From contig NZ_JAKWFK010000022.1 of assembly GCF_029522115.1 (NCBI RefSeq), positions 1 to 64,000 of the forward strand: a DNA stretch of 64,000 nt. Direction: 5' to 3'. The notes below the pieces were generated by a model. It was not told the DNA's origin. It saw only the letters and a program-made list of their open reading frames with translations, and did no database searches. Positions 1-8,381 of the stretch are shown here, in pieces (the first letter of the stretch is position 1; each line of letters begins with the position of its first letter). This DNA is from Trinickia sp. Y13. Its GTDB lineage: Bacteria; Pseudomonadota; Gammaproteobacteria; Burkholderiales; Burkholderiaceae. The translations under genes and the position numbers were made by a program.

Positions 1-54
1 GGCATGCATGGCCGGCTCCGTTGTCCCGCGTGGAACCGACCAGCATACCGAGGT

Positions 55-93
55 TAAAACACGACATTTCTATCTAGCTAAAACACGACATTT
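55..93. repeat. 15-bp direct repeat, possible IS end
   Basis: The 15-mer TAAAACACGACATTT occurs at 55-69 and again at 79-93, a 24-bp period. The next 100 bases hold no gene. Repeated short boxes close to an end are typical of IS21-type and some other insertion sequences, so the window may start just inside or outside such an element. No transposase is visible, so the IS assignment is inference only. Confidence 0.4.
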
Positions 94-195
94 GCATAAA
101 GCCCTAACACCCAAAACGTTGATAATTGGGATTATGTCAAATCCAGAATGTGTATCCAACGGCCTGTGAAGCGCCCGTTGGCCATAGCGCCGTTC

Positions 196-984
196 TCAAA
201 GCGACGACGCTGGGCTGTCGGCTCCGTCAACCGGCCTCAGCCCCAACACCTCGAGATACACCGCAAGCGATCGCTGCACAGACGCAGCCACCAGCGCCGT
301 AATCTCGCCGTAGTCACCGCTAACGCACGCAACGTCCAGCGCGTCGTAGTATGCCAGCCGATCTTCCTTACGGATAATCGCCGGCGGGTAACCGACCCTC
401 ATCAATTCGAAGTTCAGCAGCAGCCGTCCCGTTCGTCCGTTGCCATCGATAAACGGGTGAATCTTCACGAACCGCGTGTGCAGTTGCGCCGCCCGCGCGA
501 CCGGGTGCAGGTCGGCCGAATGACCGTACCAATCAATCAGCCCTGCCATTTCAGCCGCCACATGCATAAAGTCCGGGGGGGGCGTGCTTGTGCCCGCGAT
601 CACCACGTTCTCCTGCCGATACCGGCCTGCCTGTTCGGGATCGATACTCTTTAGGACGAGCGAGTGCAAATTCCGAATCTGCCACTCAGTTAGCGCCTCA
701 CGCTTTGCGACAATCTCCTCGACGTACAAGATGGCATCACGGTGATTCGTTGCCTCCAAGTGCTCGCGAAGAGACTTTCCGCCAACAGTAATACCCTCCA
801 ATACCACCTTGGTTTCTCGCAACGTCAACGTGTTGCCCTCGATCGCGTTCGAGTGATACGTCAACTCCAGCATCAGTTTCTCGCGCAGCGACGCAACCGT
901 ATGCGTCGGCAGCGGGCGTGCGGCGTCAAGCGTCGCCTTGTTAGCGTCGATCGCCGTCTGCAGCGCAGCGGTTTGATTCGACAT
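196..984 (-). CDS. Fic family protein (class II, AMPylator-like)
   Basis: 262 aa. The Fic core motif HPFIDGNGRTGR lies near residue 176, with the catalytic His, the acidic metal ligand and the anion-binding loop all intact. An N-terminal inhibitory motif of the (S/T)xxxE(G/N) type is seen as SNAIEG at residues 45-50, which makes this a class II, self-inhibited Fic protein. Such enzymes usually transfer AMP from ATP to hydroxyl side chains; the target cannot be read from sequence. The ATG at 984 has a GAAGGA ribosome site just upstream. Because the inhibitory helix is internal, no separate antitoxin is needed. It sits next to repeat DNA at the window edge, so it may be part of an accessory region. 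Confidence 0.88.
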   Translation of the reverse strand: MSNQTAALQTAIDANKATLDAARPLPTHTVASLREKLMLELTYHSNAIEGNTLTLRETKVVLEGITVGGKSLREHLEATNHRDAILYVEEIVAKREALTEWQIRNLHSLVLKSIDPEQAGRYRQENVVIAGTSTPPPDFMHVAAEMAGLIDWYGHSADLHPVARAAQLHTRFVKIHPFIDGNGRTGRLLLNFELMRVGYPPAIIRKEDRLAYYDALDVACVSGDYGEITALVAASVQRSLAVYLEVLGLRPVDGADSPASSL

Positions 985-1017
985 TTCCTTCCCATCGGGA
1001 TGTTAACTATGGCGAAA

Positions 1018-1326
1018 CTATATACCCTCCAATGACCGAAGTCCGTCCGCCCCCTTCACGTCCCATGCGCGCCCTGCCCCAACCTCCCGTTCGAGATGCA
1101 AGTCTGGATACGCCGCCATCAGTGCTGGCCACGCGGCCCCGACGCTTTGTGCCAATTTGGTCGCCACGTTGTCGCGGGTGATGTCGGACATCGGCTCGAC
1201 CCATAGCGGCTCCAGCGATGAAGGCGCTGATATCAACCAGCGCCGCGTGTGCGCCGCGCGGACGGATTGAAGCAGCATAGGGTCGATTTCAACGGGGAAG
1301 GCATGCCGGTTCCTCAAGACCGCCAT
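1018..1326 (-). CDS. hypothetical protein, 102 aa
   Basis: An open frame of 102 codons lies upstream of and in the same direction as the Fic gene, with 33 bases between them. I do not recognise the sequence, and no signal peptide or membrane segment is evident. The Fic protein carries its own inhibitory motif, so this is unlikely to be a classical Fic antitoxin. It could be a degraded fragment of a larger gene from the neighbouring mobile DNA, or not a gene at all. A competing frame exists within it. Treat as tentative. Confidence 0.3.
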   Translation of the reverse strand: MAVLRNRHAFPVEIDPMLLQSVRAAHTRRWLISAPSSLEPLWVEPMSDITRDNVATKLAQSVGAAWPALMAAYPDLHLEREVGAGRAWDVKGADGLRSLEGI

Positions 1327-1507
1327 ATGCGCGGCGAGCGCTCAGCTTAAAGCCCTTAGCGAGGCGCCATGGTCCGTCCCGCGCGAAATCTTGGGGCTAC
1401 AGGCGAATCATCGCGTTGCGTCTCTATCCCTTACCTCGTTCGATCGAACGACACTGCGCACGACCACGCCGGCATGGTGCCAACGCCCAGCTAAAACCTT
1501 GCTTCCG

Positions 1508-2152
1508 TCACGGCGCAACGTAGTCCGGCTGTAGTTTCGGCTGCGAAGCCGCAAACGCCGGATGCGCGCTCGCGTGCCGGTACACGGACAGGCTCAACGG
1601 ATAAGCTTCCAGCTCGCATCCCATTCGCAACGCGTTCGCCATCTGCGGCACGAGAGCGCAATCCGCGAGTGTCGGTGCATCGCCGAAACACCAAGGCCTT
1701 TTCCCATGTTTCGCGAGAAGTCGCTCGACACAGGCCATCCCTTGCTCGATCCAGTGGTTGTACCAGGCGCGCTTTTGATCCGGTGTGACGCCCAATTCCG
1801 TCTCGAGGTATCGAAGGACGCGTAGGTTGTTGAGAGGATGAATGTCGCAGGAAATCAGATACGACAACTCGAGCACCCGCGCGCGAATCTCGCCGTCGAG
1901 CGGAATCAACCTGGGCTCGGGAAAGCGCTCGTCGAGCCAGTCGACGATCGCCAGCGATTGGCCCAAGCTGAAATCGCTGTCAACCAGCGCCGGTACCGCC
2001 GCCGACGGGTTGAGTCGCTCGACATACGACTCTATCCGATGCTCCCCGGTACGGATATTCACCGGTACGTAGCTGAACGGGACGCCTTTGAGCGCCAGAG
2101 CGATCCGCACTCGATAAGACGTCGAACTGTTGAAGAAGTTATAAAGTTGCAT
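1508..2152 (-). CDS. nagL: maleylpyruvate isomerase, zeta-class GST type (NagL/MaiA-like)
   Basis: 214 aa with a thioredoxin-fold N-terminal half and a helical C-terminal half. The zeta-class signature reads SSTSYRVRIAL at residues 9-19, in place of the SSCSWRVRIAL of maleylacetoacetate isomerases. These enzymes use glutathione to isomerise the cis double bond. As the last gene of a gentisate operon, the expected reaction is maleylpyruvate to fumarylpyruvate rather than the homogentisate-pathway step. It starts 15 bases after the fumarylpyruvate hydrolase stop, so the two are co-transcribed. The alternative maleylacetoacetate isomerase (maiA) assignment rests on family similarity alone and fits the context less well. 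Confidence 0.88.
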   Translation of the reverse strand: MQLYNFFNSSTSYRVRIALALKGVPFSYVPVNIRTGEHRIESYVERLNPSAAVPALVDSDFSLGQSLAIVDWLDERFPEPRLIPLDGEIRARVLELSYLISCDIHPLNNLRVLRYLETELGVTPDQKRAWYNHWIEQGMACVERLLAKHGKRPWCFGDAPTLADCALVPQMANALRMGCELEAYPLSLSVYRHASAHPAFAASQPKLQPDYVAP

Positions 2153-2167
2153 CGGCCGTTCTCGGTG

Positions 2168-2866
2168 TCACACGACCCGCACACGCAGTTCGCCAAGACG
2201 GTCGACGCCGACCGTCATGACATCGCCGTGCTTGACCGGGCCGACACCTTCCGGCGTGCCCGTATAGATCACGTCGCCCGGCTCCAAGCGGAAGAACTTC
2301 GACAAATCCGCAACCGTCTCGGCAACCGACCAGATGAGATGCGAAACATCGCTTTTCTGCTTGGTTTCGCCATTGACCGTCAACCAAATACCGCCCTGTT
2401 CGAAATGACCCACATCGCTCGCACGATGAATCGGCCCAATCGGCGCCGAGCGATCGAACGCTTTACCGATTTCCCATGGCCGACCCATTTCGCGCATCTT
2501 CATCTGCAAGTCACGGCGTGTCATGTCGAGGCCAACGGCGTAACCGAAAACATGCCCGAGCGCGTCACTCACCGGGATATCCGATCCCGCCTTCCCTATC
2601 ACGGCGACCAACTCCGCCTCATAGTGATAGTTGGCTGTCTGGCCCGGATACGTCAATTCCAGCGTTTCATCGTATGCCACTGGTACGACGGCGTCAGCTG
2701 GTTTGCAGAAGAAAAACGGCGGCTCGCGGTCGGGATCGAATCCCATCTCGCGCGCGTGTGCCGCGTAGTTGCGGCCGACGCAATACACCCGCCGTACAGC
2801 CAACTGCGCATCGCTGCCGGCGACGGGAACTGCGATGGGCGCCTCGGGGGGGAACACATACGCCAT
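2168..2866 (-). CDS. nagK: fumarylpyruvate hydrolase (FAH family)
   Basis: 232 aa, the usual length of short fumarylacetoacetate-hydrolase-family proteins. Family marks include YCVGRNYAAHAREMG near residue 30, the metal-binding EAELVAVIGKAG segment near residue 82, and GDVIYTGTPEGVGP near the C-terminus. In the gentisate pathway it cleaves fumarylpyruvate into fumarate and pyruvate, the last step before central metabolism. It lies 79 bases downstream of the gentisate dioxygenase and 15 bases upstream of the isomerase, on the same strand. An AGGAG-like site precedes the ATG. Confidence 0.9.
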   Translation of the reverse strand: MAYVFPPEAPIAVPVAGSDAQLAVRRVYCVGRNYAAHAREMGFDPDREPPFFFCKPADAVVPVAYDETLELTYPGQTANYHYEAELVAVIGKAGSDIPVSDALGHVFGYAVGLDMTRRDLQMKMREMGRPWEIGKAFDRSAPIGPIHRASDVGHFEQGGIWLTVNGETKQKSDVSHLIWSVAETVADLSKFFRLEPGDVIYTGTPEGVGPVKHGDVMTVGVDRLGELRVRVV

Positions 2867-2945
2867 AACGAGAACTCCTGTTTTTATGCCTTGAAATAAA
2901 CATCGCGCAGAAACGCTCGAAGCATTGAAACGCTCTGCCGAAGAA

Positions 2946-3992
2946 CTACTGGCGCGCCTCGCGCAGCAAGTTCAACGCTGCGAGCACCGGACGATCCGAG
3001 TAGCTGAACAACACGCAATCGCTGTTCGCTGTGAGGCTCACCGGCTGCCACGACGGAACGACGAACACATCGTGAGCTTCGAACTCGAAAGACTCCGTGC
3101 CGATTCGTGCCACGCCCGTCCCTTCCACGACGCAATAGACCGTCGCATCCGTGCTGCGATAGGTCTTGCCCACAAAACCCGCGGGGAGAAACTGCATGAA
3201 GGTCGCGATGGTGGGCATCGGCCAGCCGCCGGTCGTCGGATTGACGTAGCGCAGCTTTACGCCGTCCCAATCGTCCAACTCGCCGTTTCGATAGAGCACG
3301 TCGAGCGCCTCACGGCTGCGCTCATACGGGTAGCTGAAAACAGGCGACGACGGATTCGTGACTCGGTGCCGAACCGGCGCCATGTTGTGCCCGAATCGCG
3401 CGAAGCTGTCGCCTTCCGAGCGCAACACCGGCTGCGTCACCTCAGGATAGGTTTGCGCGAAACCCGCATCGAGAGTGCCGATCAGCGGGATATCGAGTCC
3501 GTCGAGCCAGACGACCGGCTCACCGCCGTCCTCGATGGCCGCGTTGCCGTGGTCGTGCCACGTCCAAGACGGCGTAATGATGAAGTCGCCCGGATGCATG
3601 GTCGTGCGCTCGCCGTCGACGGCGGTCCATGCACCGCGCCCCTCGACGATGAATCGCAACGCTGACTGCGTATGCCGGTGGCTCGGTGCGACTTCTCCCG
3701 GCAAGATCAGTTGCAACCCGGCATACAGAGTGGAGGTAATGCTGGATTTTCCCGCTAAGCCCGGGTTCTCCAGAACCAGCACGCGCCGGACCGCCTCCTG
3801 TGCGCTGATCAGCGAGCCCGCCTCCATCACGAGATCGCGAATCTCCGCGTATTTCCAGATCGCCGCGACCGCCTGGGGCCTGGGTTCCTTCGGTACGAGA
3901 TTGTGCAGCGACTCCCATAGCGGCGAAAGCCGCCTGGTCTGAAGTTGCTTGTAGTATGCCGAGCGTTGCTCGCCCAGCGTAATAGCTGTCAT
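2946..3992 (-). CDS. nagI: gentisate 1,2-dioxygenase
   Basis: 348 aa from the ATG at 3992, which has GAGGGAGG just upstream; a longer frame from 4118 runs through the intergenic region and is less likely. The protein is a bicupin. The first cupin has [14 protein letters not shown] with the metal-binding histidines, followed by WTWHDHGN; the second, near residue 270, is degenerate, as in known gentisate dioxygenases. It opens the gentisate ring with O2 to give maleylpyruvate, using ferrous iron. It lies 94 bases after the ferredoxin gene of the salicylate 5-hydroxylase and before the hydrolase and isomerase that complete the pathway. Confidence 0.93.
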   Translation of the reverse strand: MTAITLGEQRSAYYKQLQTRRLSPLWESLHNLVPKEPRPQAVAAIWKYAEIRDLVMEAGSLISAQEAVRRVLVLENPGLAGKSSITSTLYAGLQLILPGEVAPSHRHTQSALRFIVEGRGAWTAVDGERTTMHPGDFIITPSWTWHDHGNAAIEDGGEPVVWLDGLDIPLIGTLDAGFAQTYPEVTQPVLRSEGDSFARFGHNMAPVRHRVTNPSSPVFSYPYERSREALDVLYRNGELDDWDGVKLRYVNPTTGGWPMPTIATFMQFLPAGFVGKTYRSTDATVYCVVEGTGVARIGTESFEFEAHDVFVVPSWQPVSLTANSDCVLFSYSDRPVLAALNLLREARQ

Positions 3993-4086
3993 GCGTGCCT
4001 CCCTCTTATGATCGATCGATTGTGGATCGCGGCGCGCAGGAGCACCGTCGGCGAACAAGCCCCGCACGGTGCGCTCCGAGCGTCGT

Positions 4087-4410
4087 TCAATCACCTGCGT
4101 GGAGTTCGACGAAGACATAACCGCCTTCGATCTTCACGGGATAGGTGCGAATGTCGGTAGTGAGCGGTTCGCACATCGCCTTGCCTGAGCGCACATCGAA
4201 TTTCCCTTGATGCAACGGGCATTCGATTTCGTGCCCATCGAGAAAGCCGTCGCACAATCGTGCGTGACCGTGCGTGCACAGGTTGTCGGTCGCGAACACT
4301 GCGCCGTTGACGCCGTAGATCGCCAACTCCCGGCCGGCGGCGCTCACCGCCGTCACGTCGTCTTTCGGCACGGCCGATAGCTCGACCACTTTGATCCATT
4401 GCGTTGCCAT
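4087..4410 (-). CDS. nagAb: Rieske [2Fe-2S] ferredoxin of salicylate 5-hydroxylase
   Basis: 107 aa from the ATG at 4410, preceded by GAGGTG. The Rieske ligands are clear: [11 protein letters not shown] and, 19 residues on, [10 protein letters not shown], giving the C-x-H and C-x2-H pairs. It carries electrons from the NAD(P)H-dependent reductase (NagAa) to the NagG/NagH oxygenase. The gene starts 8 bases after the stop of nagH. In the Ralstonia U2 nag system the same ferredoxin also serves naphthalene dioxygenase, but no dioxygenase genes of that kind occur here, so it probably serves the salicylate hydroxylase alone. Confidence 0.92.
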   Translation of the reverse strand: MATQWIKVVELSAVPKDDVTAVSAAGRELAIYGVNGAVFATDNLCTHGHARLCDGFLDGHEIECPLHQGKFDVRSGKAMCEPLTTDIRTYPVKIEGGYVFVELHAGD

Positions 4411-4418
4411 CACACACC

Positions 4419-4892
4419 TCAAATCGGATAAATGATCGAATTCGCGATCATTTCGCTGTCGAACACACAAATTCGCGATTCAAACTTAAGCCCGTCGGGC
4501 GTAGAACGAATCGTGTCTAGATATCGCCCGGCGTTGAACACCGTCGTCAGCTCATCCGGCTTCGTCCTGAACACCGCGTAGTTGGCCTCGGCCTCGATAC
4601 GCCCACCATCGACGCGCAGAATCCGCGGCGCGCCCACCACATGACGCTGGTAGTACGGGTCGTGGAAGATCGTCTCCGTCATGCCGTAAACACGATCCTT
4701 CAACATCCCCTTGCTCTCGAATGCGAGCGTCGCGAGCGGTAAACCGCGGTCGAAGTTCTCACGAGGCTGAATCTTGTAGCTGCATGCATCCGTAAAGAAC
4801 TCCGGCCACTTGTCCCATTCGTTGTTGTCCACGACGGACGCATAGTCGGCGTAGAGCGCAAGCACCTGCTGATACGATTCGAAATCCAGCAT
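4419..4892 (-). CDS. nagH: salicylate 5-hydroxylase, small oxygenase subunit
   Basis: 157 aa. It has the NTF2-like fold sequence of ring-hydroxylating dioxygenase beta subunits: an N-terminal helix with [26 protein letters not shown], then a strand-rich C-terminal half. The beta subunit is structural in the oxygenase hexamer. Its ATG follows the stop of the large subunit with one base between, the tight spacing expected of a stoichiometric pair. Paired with a NagG-type large subunit and lying in a gentisate operon, it most likely belongs to salicylate 5-hydroxylase; anthranilate or other 5-hydroxylases of the same subfamily are possible. Confidence 0.9.
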   Translation of the reverse strand: MLDFESYQQVLALYADYASVVDNNEWDKWPEFFTDACSYKIQPRENFDRGLPLATLAFESKGMLKDRVYGMTETIFHDPYYQRHVVGAPRILRVDGGRIEAEANYAVFRTKPDELTTVFNAGRYLDTIRSTPDGLKFESRICVFDSEMIANSIIYPI

Positions 4893-4893
4893 G

Positions 4894-6150
4894 TCAAACC
4901 TCCATCACTTGGCGCCAGTATCGATACATCCCGCGAATCAACGTTTCGGTCACCATGTGATCGGTATTTTCGACTTCGCGTCCGCCAAGCTCGGCGACGG
5001 TTCGATGAAACGGCTTCTGTTCGAAACCTTCCTGCGAGAACTCGATGACCTCGCCGTCATCTGCCGAAACGAAACCGGCAGGCCCGAAGAGATTCGCCTG
5101 ACGCAAGCGTCGACGCGTCATCTCTTCGCAGTCTTCTTCGAATCCGAAATGCGTCCACACGAAATCGAACGATCCATGTCCATTCGGTTGGATATGGCGT
5201 GTCGAGACGGAATTGACTTGCTGCTGAATGATCACGCTCGGGAACAGCGTCATCATGACCGCCGTAGGCGCGCCCCACCACGGTTCGTGCACCACATCGA
5301 GAAAACGATTGTCGTTGAGCGTCATCTGGTCCTTGAAGCTCGACACGCCGCTCGTGACCTCGCCCTTGCCGCCGGCCCCACGTGTCGAAATCATCGCGGC
5401 GTGGCGGAAAAGCTCATCCATTTTCAGTTCGGATTTGTTGTCCGCCCGCCAAAGACCGAACGTGACGAACCACGTGTGAAGCAGTCCCGGGTGATAGGGA
5501 TCCTTGATGTTTTCTTGCATCAATTTCCAATTGCCGGGGATACGCTGGCGGTTGTATCCGAGGATCTTCAACTCGCGACCATCGAACACGCGGTCGAAGT
5601 ATTCGAGGATCGTAGGGCCCAGGAAGCGCTCGAGCGACGGGAGGTCATGGTCGAACGACGCGAAGATCACACCATTGCGTCGAGCCACGTTCAGCTTCGT
5701 CAAGCCGTGCGCTTTCGGATCGAAATCCGCCGGCATGCCACCATTGACTTTGCCATCGGCCTTCACCCCTCGGCGAAATGGAACACCGACCAGGTTCCCC
5801 TTCAGGTCGTAATTCCATTGATGGTACGGGCAAGTGAAATCCTTGCGATTGCCGAACTTCTCCCGGCAGAAACGCACGCCGCGATGGGCGCAGACATTCT
5901 CCACGACGGCAACGTCGCCATCGGCCGTCCGCGTCACGATGACCGACCGTTCGCCGACCACGGTCCGCTTGAAATCGCCCGGATTCGGGATCTCGGCATC
6001 GAGGCCGACATAACACCAATGGCCCGAGTAAAAGAAGCGCTCGAGCTCGCGCCGATACGTATCGGCGTCGGTGTAAGCCCAGAATGGAACCCGGCTCGAT
6101 CCGCCGTCCTTCCAACTCGGCCGCACAAATGCAACGGGGGCCTCGCTCAT
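4894..6150 (-). CDS. nagG: salicylate 5-hydroxylase, large oxygenase subunit
   Basis: 418 aa from the ATG at 6150 ([13 protein letters not shown]), with AGGAG upstream; the longer open frame to 6450 overlaps the reductase gene and is not used. A Rieske domain lies at about residues 60-110 ([14 protein letters not shown] and [12 protein letters not shown]). The catalytic domain has the mononuclear iron site around [15 protein letters not shown] near residue 200. The protein hydroxylates salicylate at C5 to form gentisate. It sits between the reductase and the small subunit in an operon that ends in fumarate and pyruvate. Confidence 0.92.
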   Translation of the reverse strand: MSEAPVAFVRPSWKDGGSSRVPFWAYTDADTYRRELERFFYSGHWCYVGLDAEIPNPGDFKRTVVGERSVIVTRTADGDVAVVENVCAHRGVRFCREKFGNRKDFTCPYHQWNYDLKGNLVGVPFRRGVKADGKVNGGMPADFDPKAHGLTKLNVARRNGVIFASFDHDLPSLERFLGPTILEYFDRVFDGRELKILGYNRQRIPGNWKLMQENIKDPYHPGLLHTWFVTFGLWRADNKSELKMDELFRHAAMISTRGAGGKGEVTSGVSSFKDQMTLNDNRFLDVVHEPWWGAPTAVMMTLFPSVIIQQQVNSVSTRHIQPNGHGSFDFVWTHFGFEEDCEEMTRRRLRQANLFGPAGFVSADDGEVIEFSQEGFEQKPFHRTVAELGGREVENTDHMVTETLIRGMYRYWRQVMEV

Positions 6151-6191
6151 AATGTGTCTCCTACTTAGAAATGAATCGCGATCGGCCAATG

Positions 6192-7178
6192 TCACACGCC
6201 GCTTGCGTAAAATGCGTCCGCGTAAACGTGCTCTGCCCGAATGCCCTTCTGCCGCAGCAAGATCGAGGCGGCCTCGACCATCACCGGTGCGCCCGCGACA
6301 TAAGCTCTCCAGCCTTTTAAACTGCCCCAGTCGCTGTTGACCGCTTCCGTCACGACACCGGAGCGGTAGGCGCTTTGCACGTTCGACGATGTCACCACCA
6401 CGTGGGCCGTCAGATTCGGCAGCCGCTCCTTCAACTCGTCTAGCCAGCACACGCCGTAGATGTCATGCGGCGACTTGACGCCGAAATACACGTGCACCGG
6501 ATTGGCCATGCCGTGCTCCGCCATCCCGCGAAGGATCGACAAGATCGGCGCGAGGCCGGTACCACCCGCGATGCAGATAAGCGAGTCAGACGTCTTTCGC
6601 CGCAGGTACGCCGTGCCGAGCGGTCCGCTCAACCGCACCGGATCGCCCTGCTTTAGTTCCGTGGAGACGTAAGACGTCACGCGCCCGCCGGGAACGACGC
6701 GAATGTGGAACTCGACTTCCTCGGCGTTGGCGGTAACCGCCATCGAATACGGTCGAATGTGATGCGGCGTGAACTGCAGCGAGGCGTACTGCCCGGGTGA
6801 GAATTCGAACGGTTTCGACAACGCCAGACGAACGCGCTTGATGTCGTGCGTGAGGTCCTCGATGCCGACCACGGTCGTCTTCATGATCTTCGATGGATGG
6901 ACGACGACTTCATCGACTTCGGGGATTTCGATCACGCAGTCTTCGATCAGTGTCGCCTGACAGGCCAGAACCGACTGCCCGTTGGCCGCAGGCTGATTCG
7001 TATCGGACGCGCCGGTCATGAGCACGTTGCCTGACACGATGCGGCAACGGCACGTGCCACAACGCCCAGCCAGGCAACTGTATGAAACCGGGATCTGATG
7101 CGTGCGCAGCGCCTCGAGGAGGTTGTCGCCCGAACGCACGTCCAGCGTTCGTTGCAGTGGCAGGATCGAAACTTCCAT
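6192..7178 (-). CDS. nagAa: ferredoxin reductase of salicylate 5-hydroxylase
   Basis: 328 aa. A plant-type [2Fe-2S] domain comes first, with CLAGRCGTCRCRIVSG at residues 35-50 and the fourth Cys in LACQATL. An FAD domain follows (RPYSMA near residue 145), then an NAD-binding domain (GGTGLAPILSILRG near 205). This is the order of the NagAa/NahAa reductases. It takes electrons from NAD(P)H and passes them to the Rieske ferredoxin. It is the first gene of the minus-strand operon and is divergent from the LysR gene; a LysR-type palindrome lies between them. Confidence 0.92.
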   Translation of the reverse strand: MEVSILPLQRTLDVRSGDNLLEALRTHQIPVSYSCLAGRCGTCRCRIVSGNVLMTGASDTNQPAANGQSVLACQATLIEDCVIEIPEVDEVVVHPSKIMKTTVVGIEDLTHDIKRVRLALSKPFEFSPGQYASLQFTPHHIRPYSMAVTANAEEVEFHIRVVPGGRVTSYVSTELKQGDPVRLSGPLGTAYLRRKTSDSLICIAGGTGLAPILSILRGMAEHGMANPVHVYFGVKSPHDIYGVCWLDELKERLPNLTAHVVVTSSNVQSAYRSGVVTEAVNSDWGSLKGWRAYVAGAPVMVEAASILLRQKGIRAEHVYADAFYASGV

Positions 7179-7265
7179 GGGACCAGCATCTCCGGGTGGT
7201 TCAACTTATGCCCGCATGATGCCGTTCGCCATTCCATTGATAAATAGAAATCCGTTGATATTCGA

Positions 7266-7282
7266 TATCACCGCAAGTGATA
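7266..7282. promoter_or_regulatory. LysR-type operator between nagAa and nagR
   Basis: TATCAC-CGCAA-GTGATA is a perfect 6+6 bp inverted repeat with the T-N11-A core typical of LysR regulators. It lies 29 bases upstream of the regulator start and 88 bases upstream of the reductase start. A neighbouring GATAT-TCG-ATATC dyad at 7258-7270 overlaps it and may be the activation half of the site. Confidence 0.65.
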
Positions 7283-7310
7283 ATGGTTCGCATATCGGAG
7301 GAGACGTAGC

Positions 7311-8213
7311 GTGGAACTTCAAGAAATCGATCTCAACTTGCTCGTGGTGTTCAACGAACTGCTTCGGCAACGGCGCGTTTCGTCCGTCGCCGCAACGCTT
7401 GGCATTTCCCAGCCAGCGATCAGCAATGCACTGAACCGTCTGAGGAAGGCGCTTGGGGATGAGCTGTTCCTGAGAACGTCGAAGGGCATGGTGCCGACGC
7501 CATTTGCCGAGACGCTCGCGGAACCGATCGGCTATGCACTGGGCGCGATCCATAGCACATTGAACGTCACGTCCCATTTCGACCCTGCATCGAGTACGCG
7601 CGCGTTCTCGATCGCCATGACCGACATCGGCGAGATTTACTTCTTGCCCGACCTTATGAAGCGGTTGGCAAAGGTTGCCCCCGGCGTCTCGATCAGCACC
7701 GTGCGCAATCAATCCGACACGCTGCGCGAAGACATGGAACGCGGCAACGTCGACCTTGCCATCGGCTTTTTACCCGACCTCAAGACAGGCTTCTTCCAGC
7801 GGCGTCTGTTCAGACAAAAGTATGTTTGCCTCTTCAGGAAAGGACACCCTCTTGCCAAAACCGGCATGACGATGAAGGCGTTTCTGCACTCGGAGCATGT
7901 ATCGATCATTGCGGAAGGGACCGGGCATAGCATGGTCGATTCCGCGATTCAACGCGCCGGGATTCAGCGCAACGTTCATCTACGTGTGCCGCACTTCGTG
8001 GCGGTCGGTCACATTCTGCAGACGACCGACTTGATTGCCGTCGTACCGGAGGCCTATGCGACGCGCACGCTCGCGCCGTTCGACCTCGTCAGCGCGCCGT
8101 GTCCGATCAAGATTCCGGATATCGCGATCAACGTGTTATGGCATGCGAGGAATCACCGAGAGCCGGGCAATCAATGGATCCGGCAACTCGTGTTCGACGA
8201 ATTCTCGATCTAG
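7311..8213 (+). CDS. nagR: LysR-type regulator, NahR/NagR-like
   Basis: 300 aa from a GTG at 7311, with GGAGGAG eight bases upstream. The N-terminal winged helix has the LysR pattern (LDVNLL-like start DLNLLVVFNELL, then SVAATLGISQPAISNALNRLR). The opening MELQEIDLNLLVVFNELLRQ closely resembles NahR/NagR, the salicylate-responsive activators. Residues 90-300 form the effector-binding domain. It faces away from the salicylate/gentisate operon and is followed by a transporter and a porin, so it probably activates both sides in response to salicylate. The effector is inferred from family and context. Confidence 0.9.
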   Translation: MELQEIDLNLLVVFNELLRQRRVSSVAATLGISQPAISNALNRLRKALGDELFLRTSKGMVPTPFAETLAEPIGYALGAIHSTLNVTSHFDPASSTRAFSIAMTDIGEIYFLPDLMKRLAKVAPGVSISTVRNQSDTLREDMERGNVDLAIGFLPDLKTGFFQRRLFRQKYVCLFRKGHPLAKTGMTMKAFLHSEHVSIIAEGTGHSMVDSAIQRAGIQRNVHLRVPHFVAVGHILQTTDLIAVVPEAYATRTLAPFDLVSAPCPIKIPDIAINVLWHARNHREPGNQWIRQLVFDEFSI

Positions 8214-8381
8214 CGTCGTTGGACACGAACCCGACGCATCGAAACCAGCCGTAGGGCTTGGGCTCCAGACCAAAATAACTGTCGTGAATAACACGCATTC
8301 ATGTGCCGGCGTAGACGCGCCCATATGAAATCGGCAACCTTCGCGACACAACAAAGAGCACACATAGTCTGGAGACGAAAC

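Noticed and set aside
1018-1326. The ORF upstream of fic as a Fic antitoxin
   Set aside because: The Fic protein already has the inhibitory SxxxEG motif in its own N-terminus, so a separate antitoxin is not expected.
4891-6168. 425-codon plus-strand frame opposite nagG
   Set aside because: Shadow of nagG, which has full Rieske and catalytic motifs.
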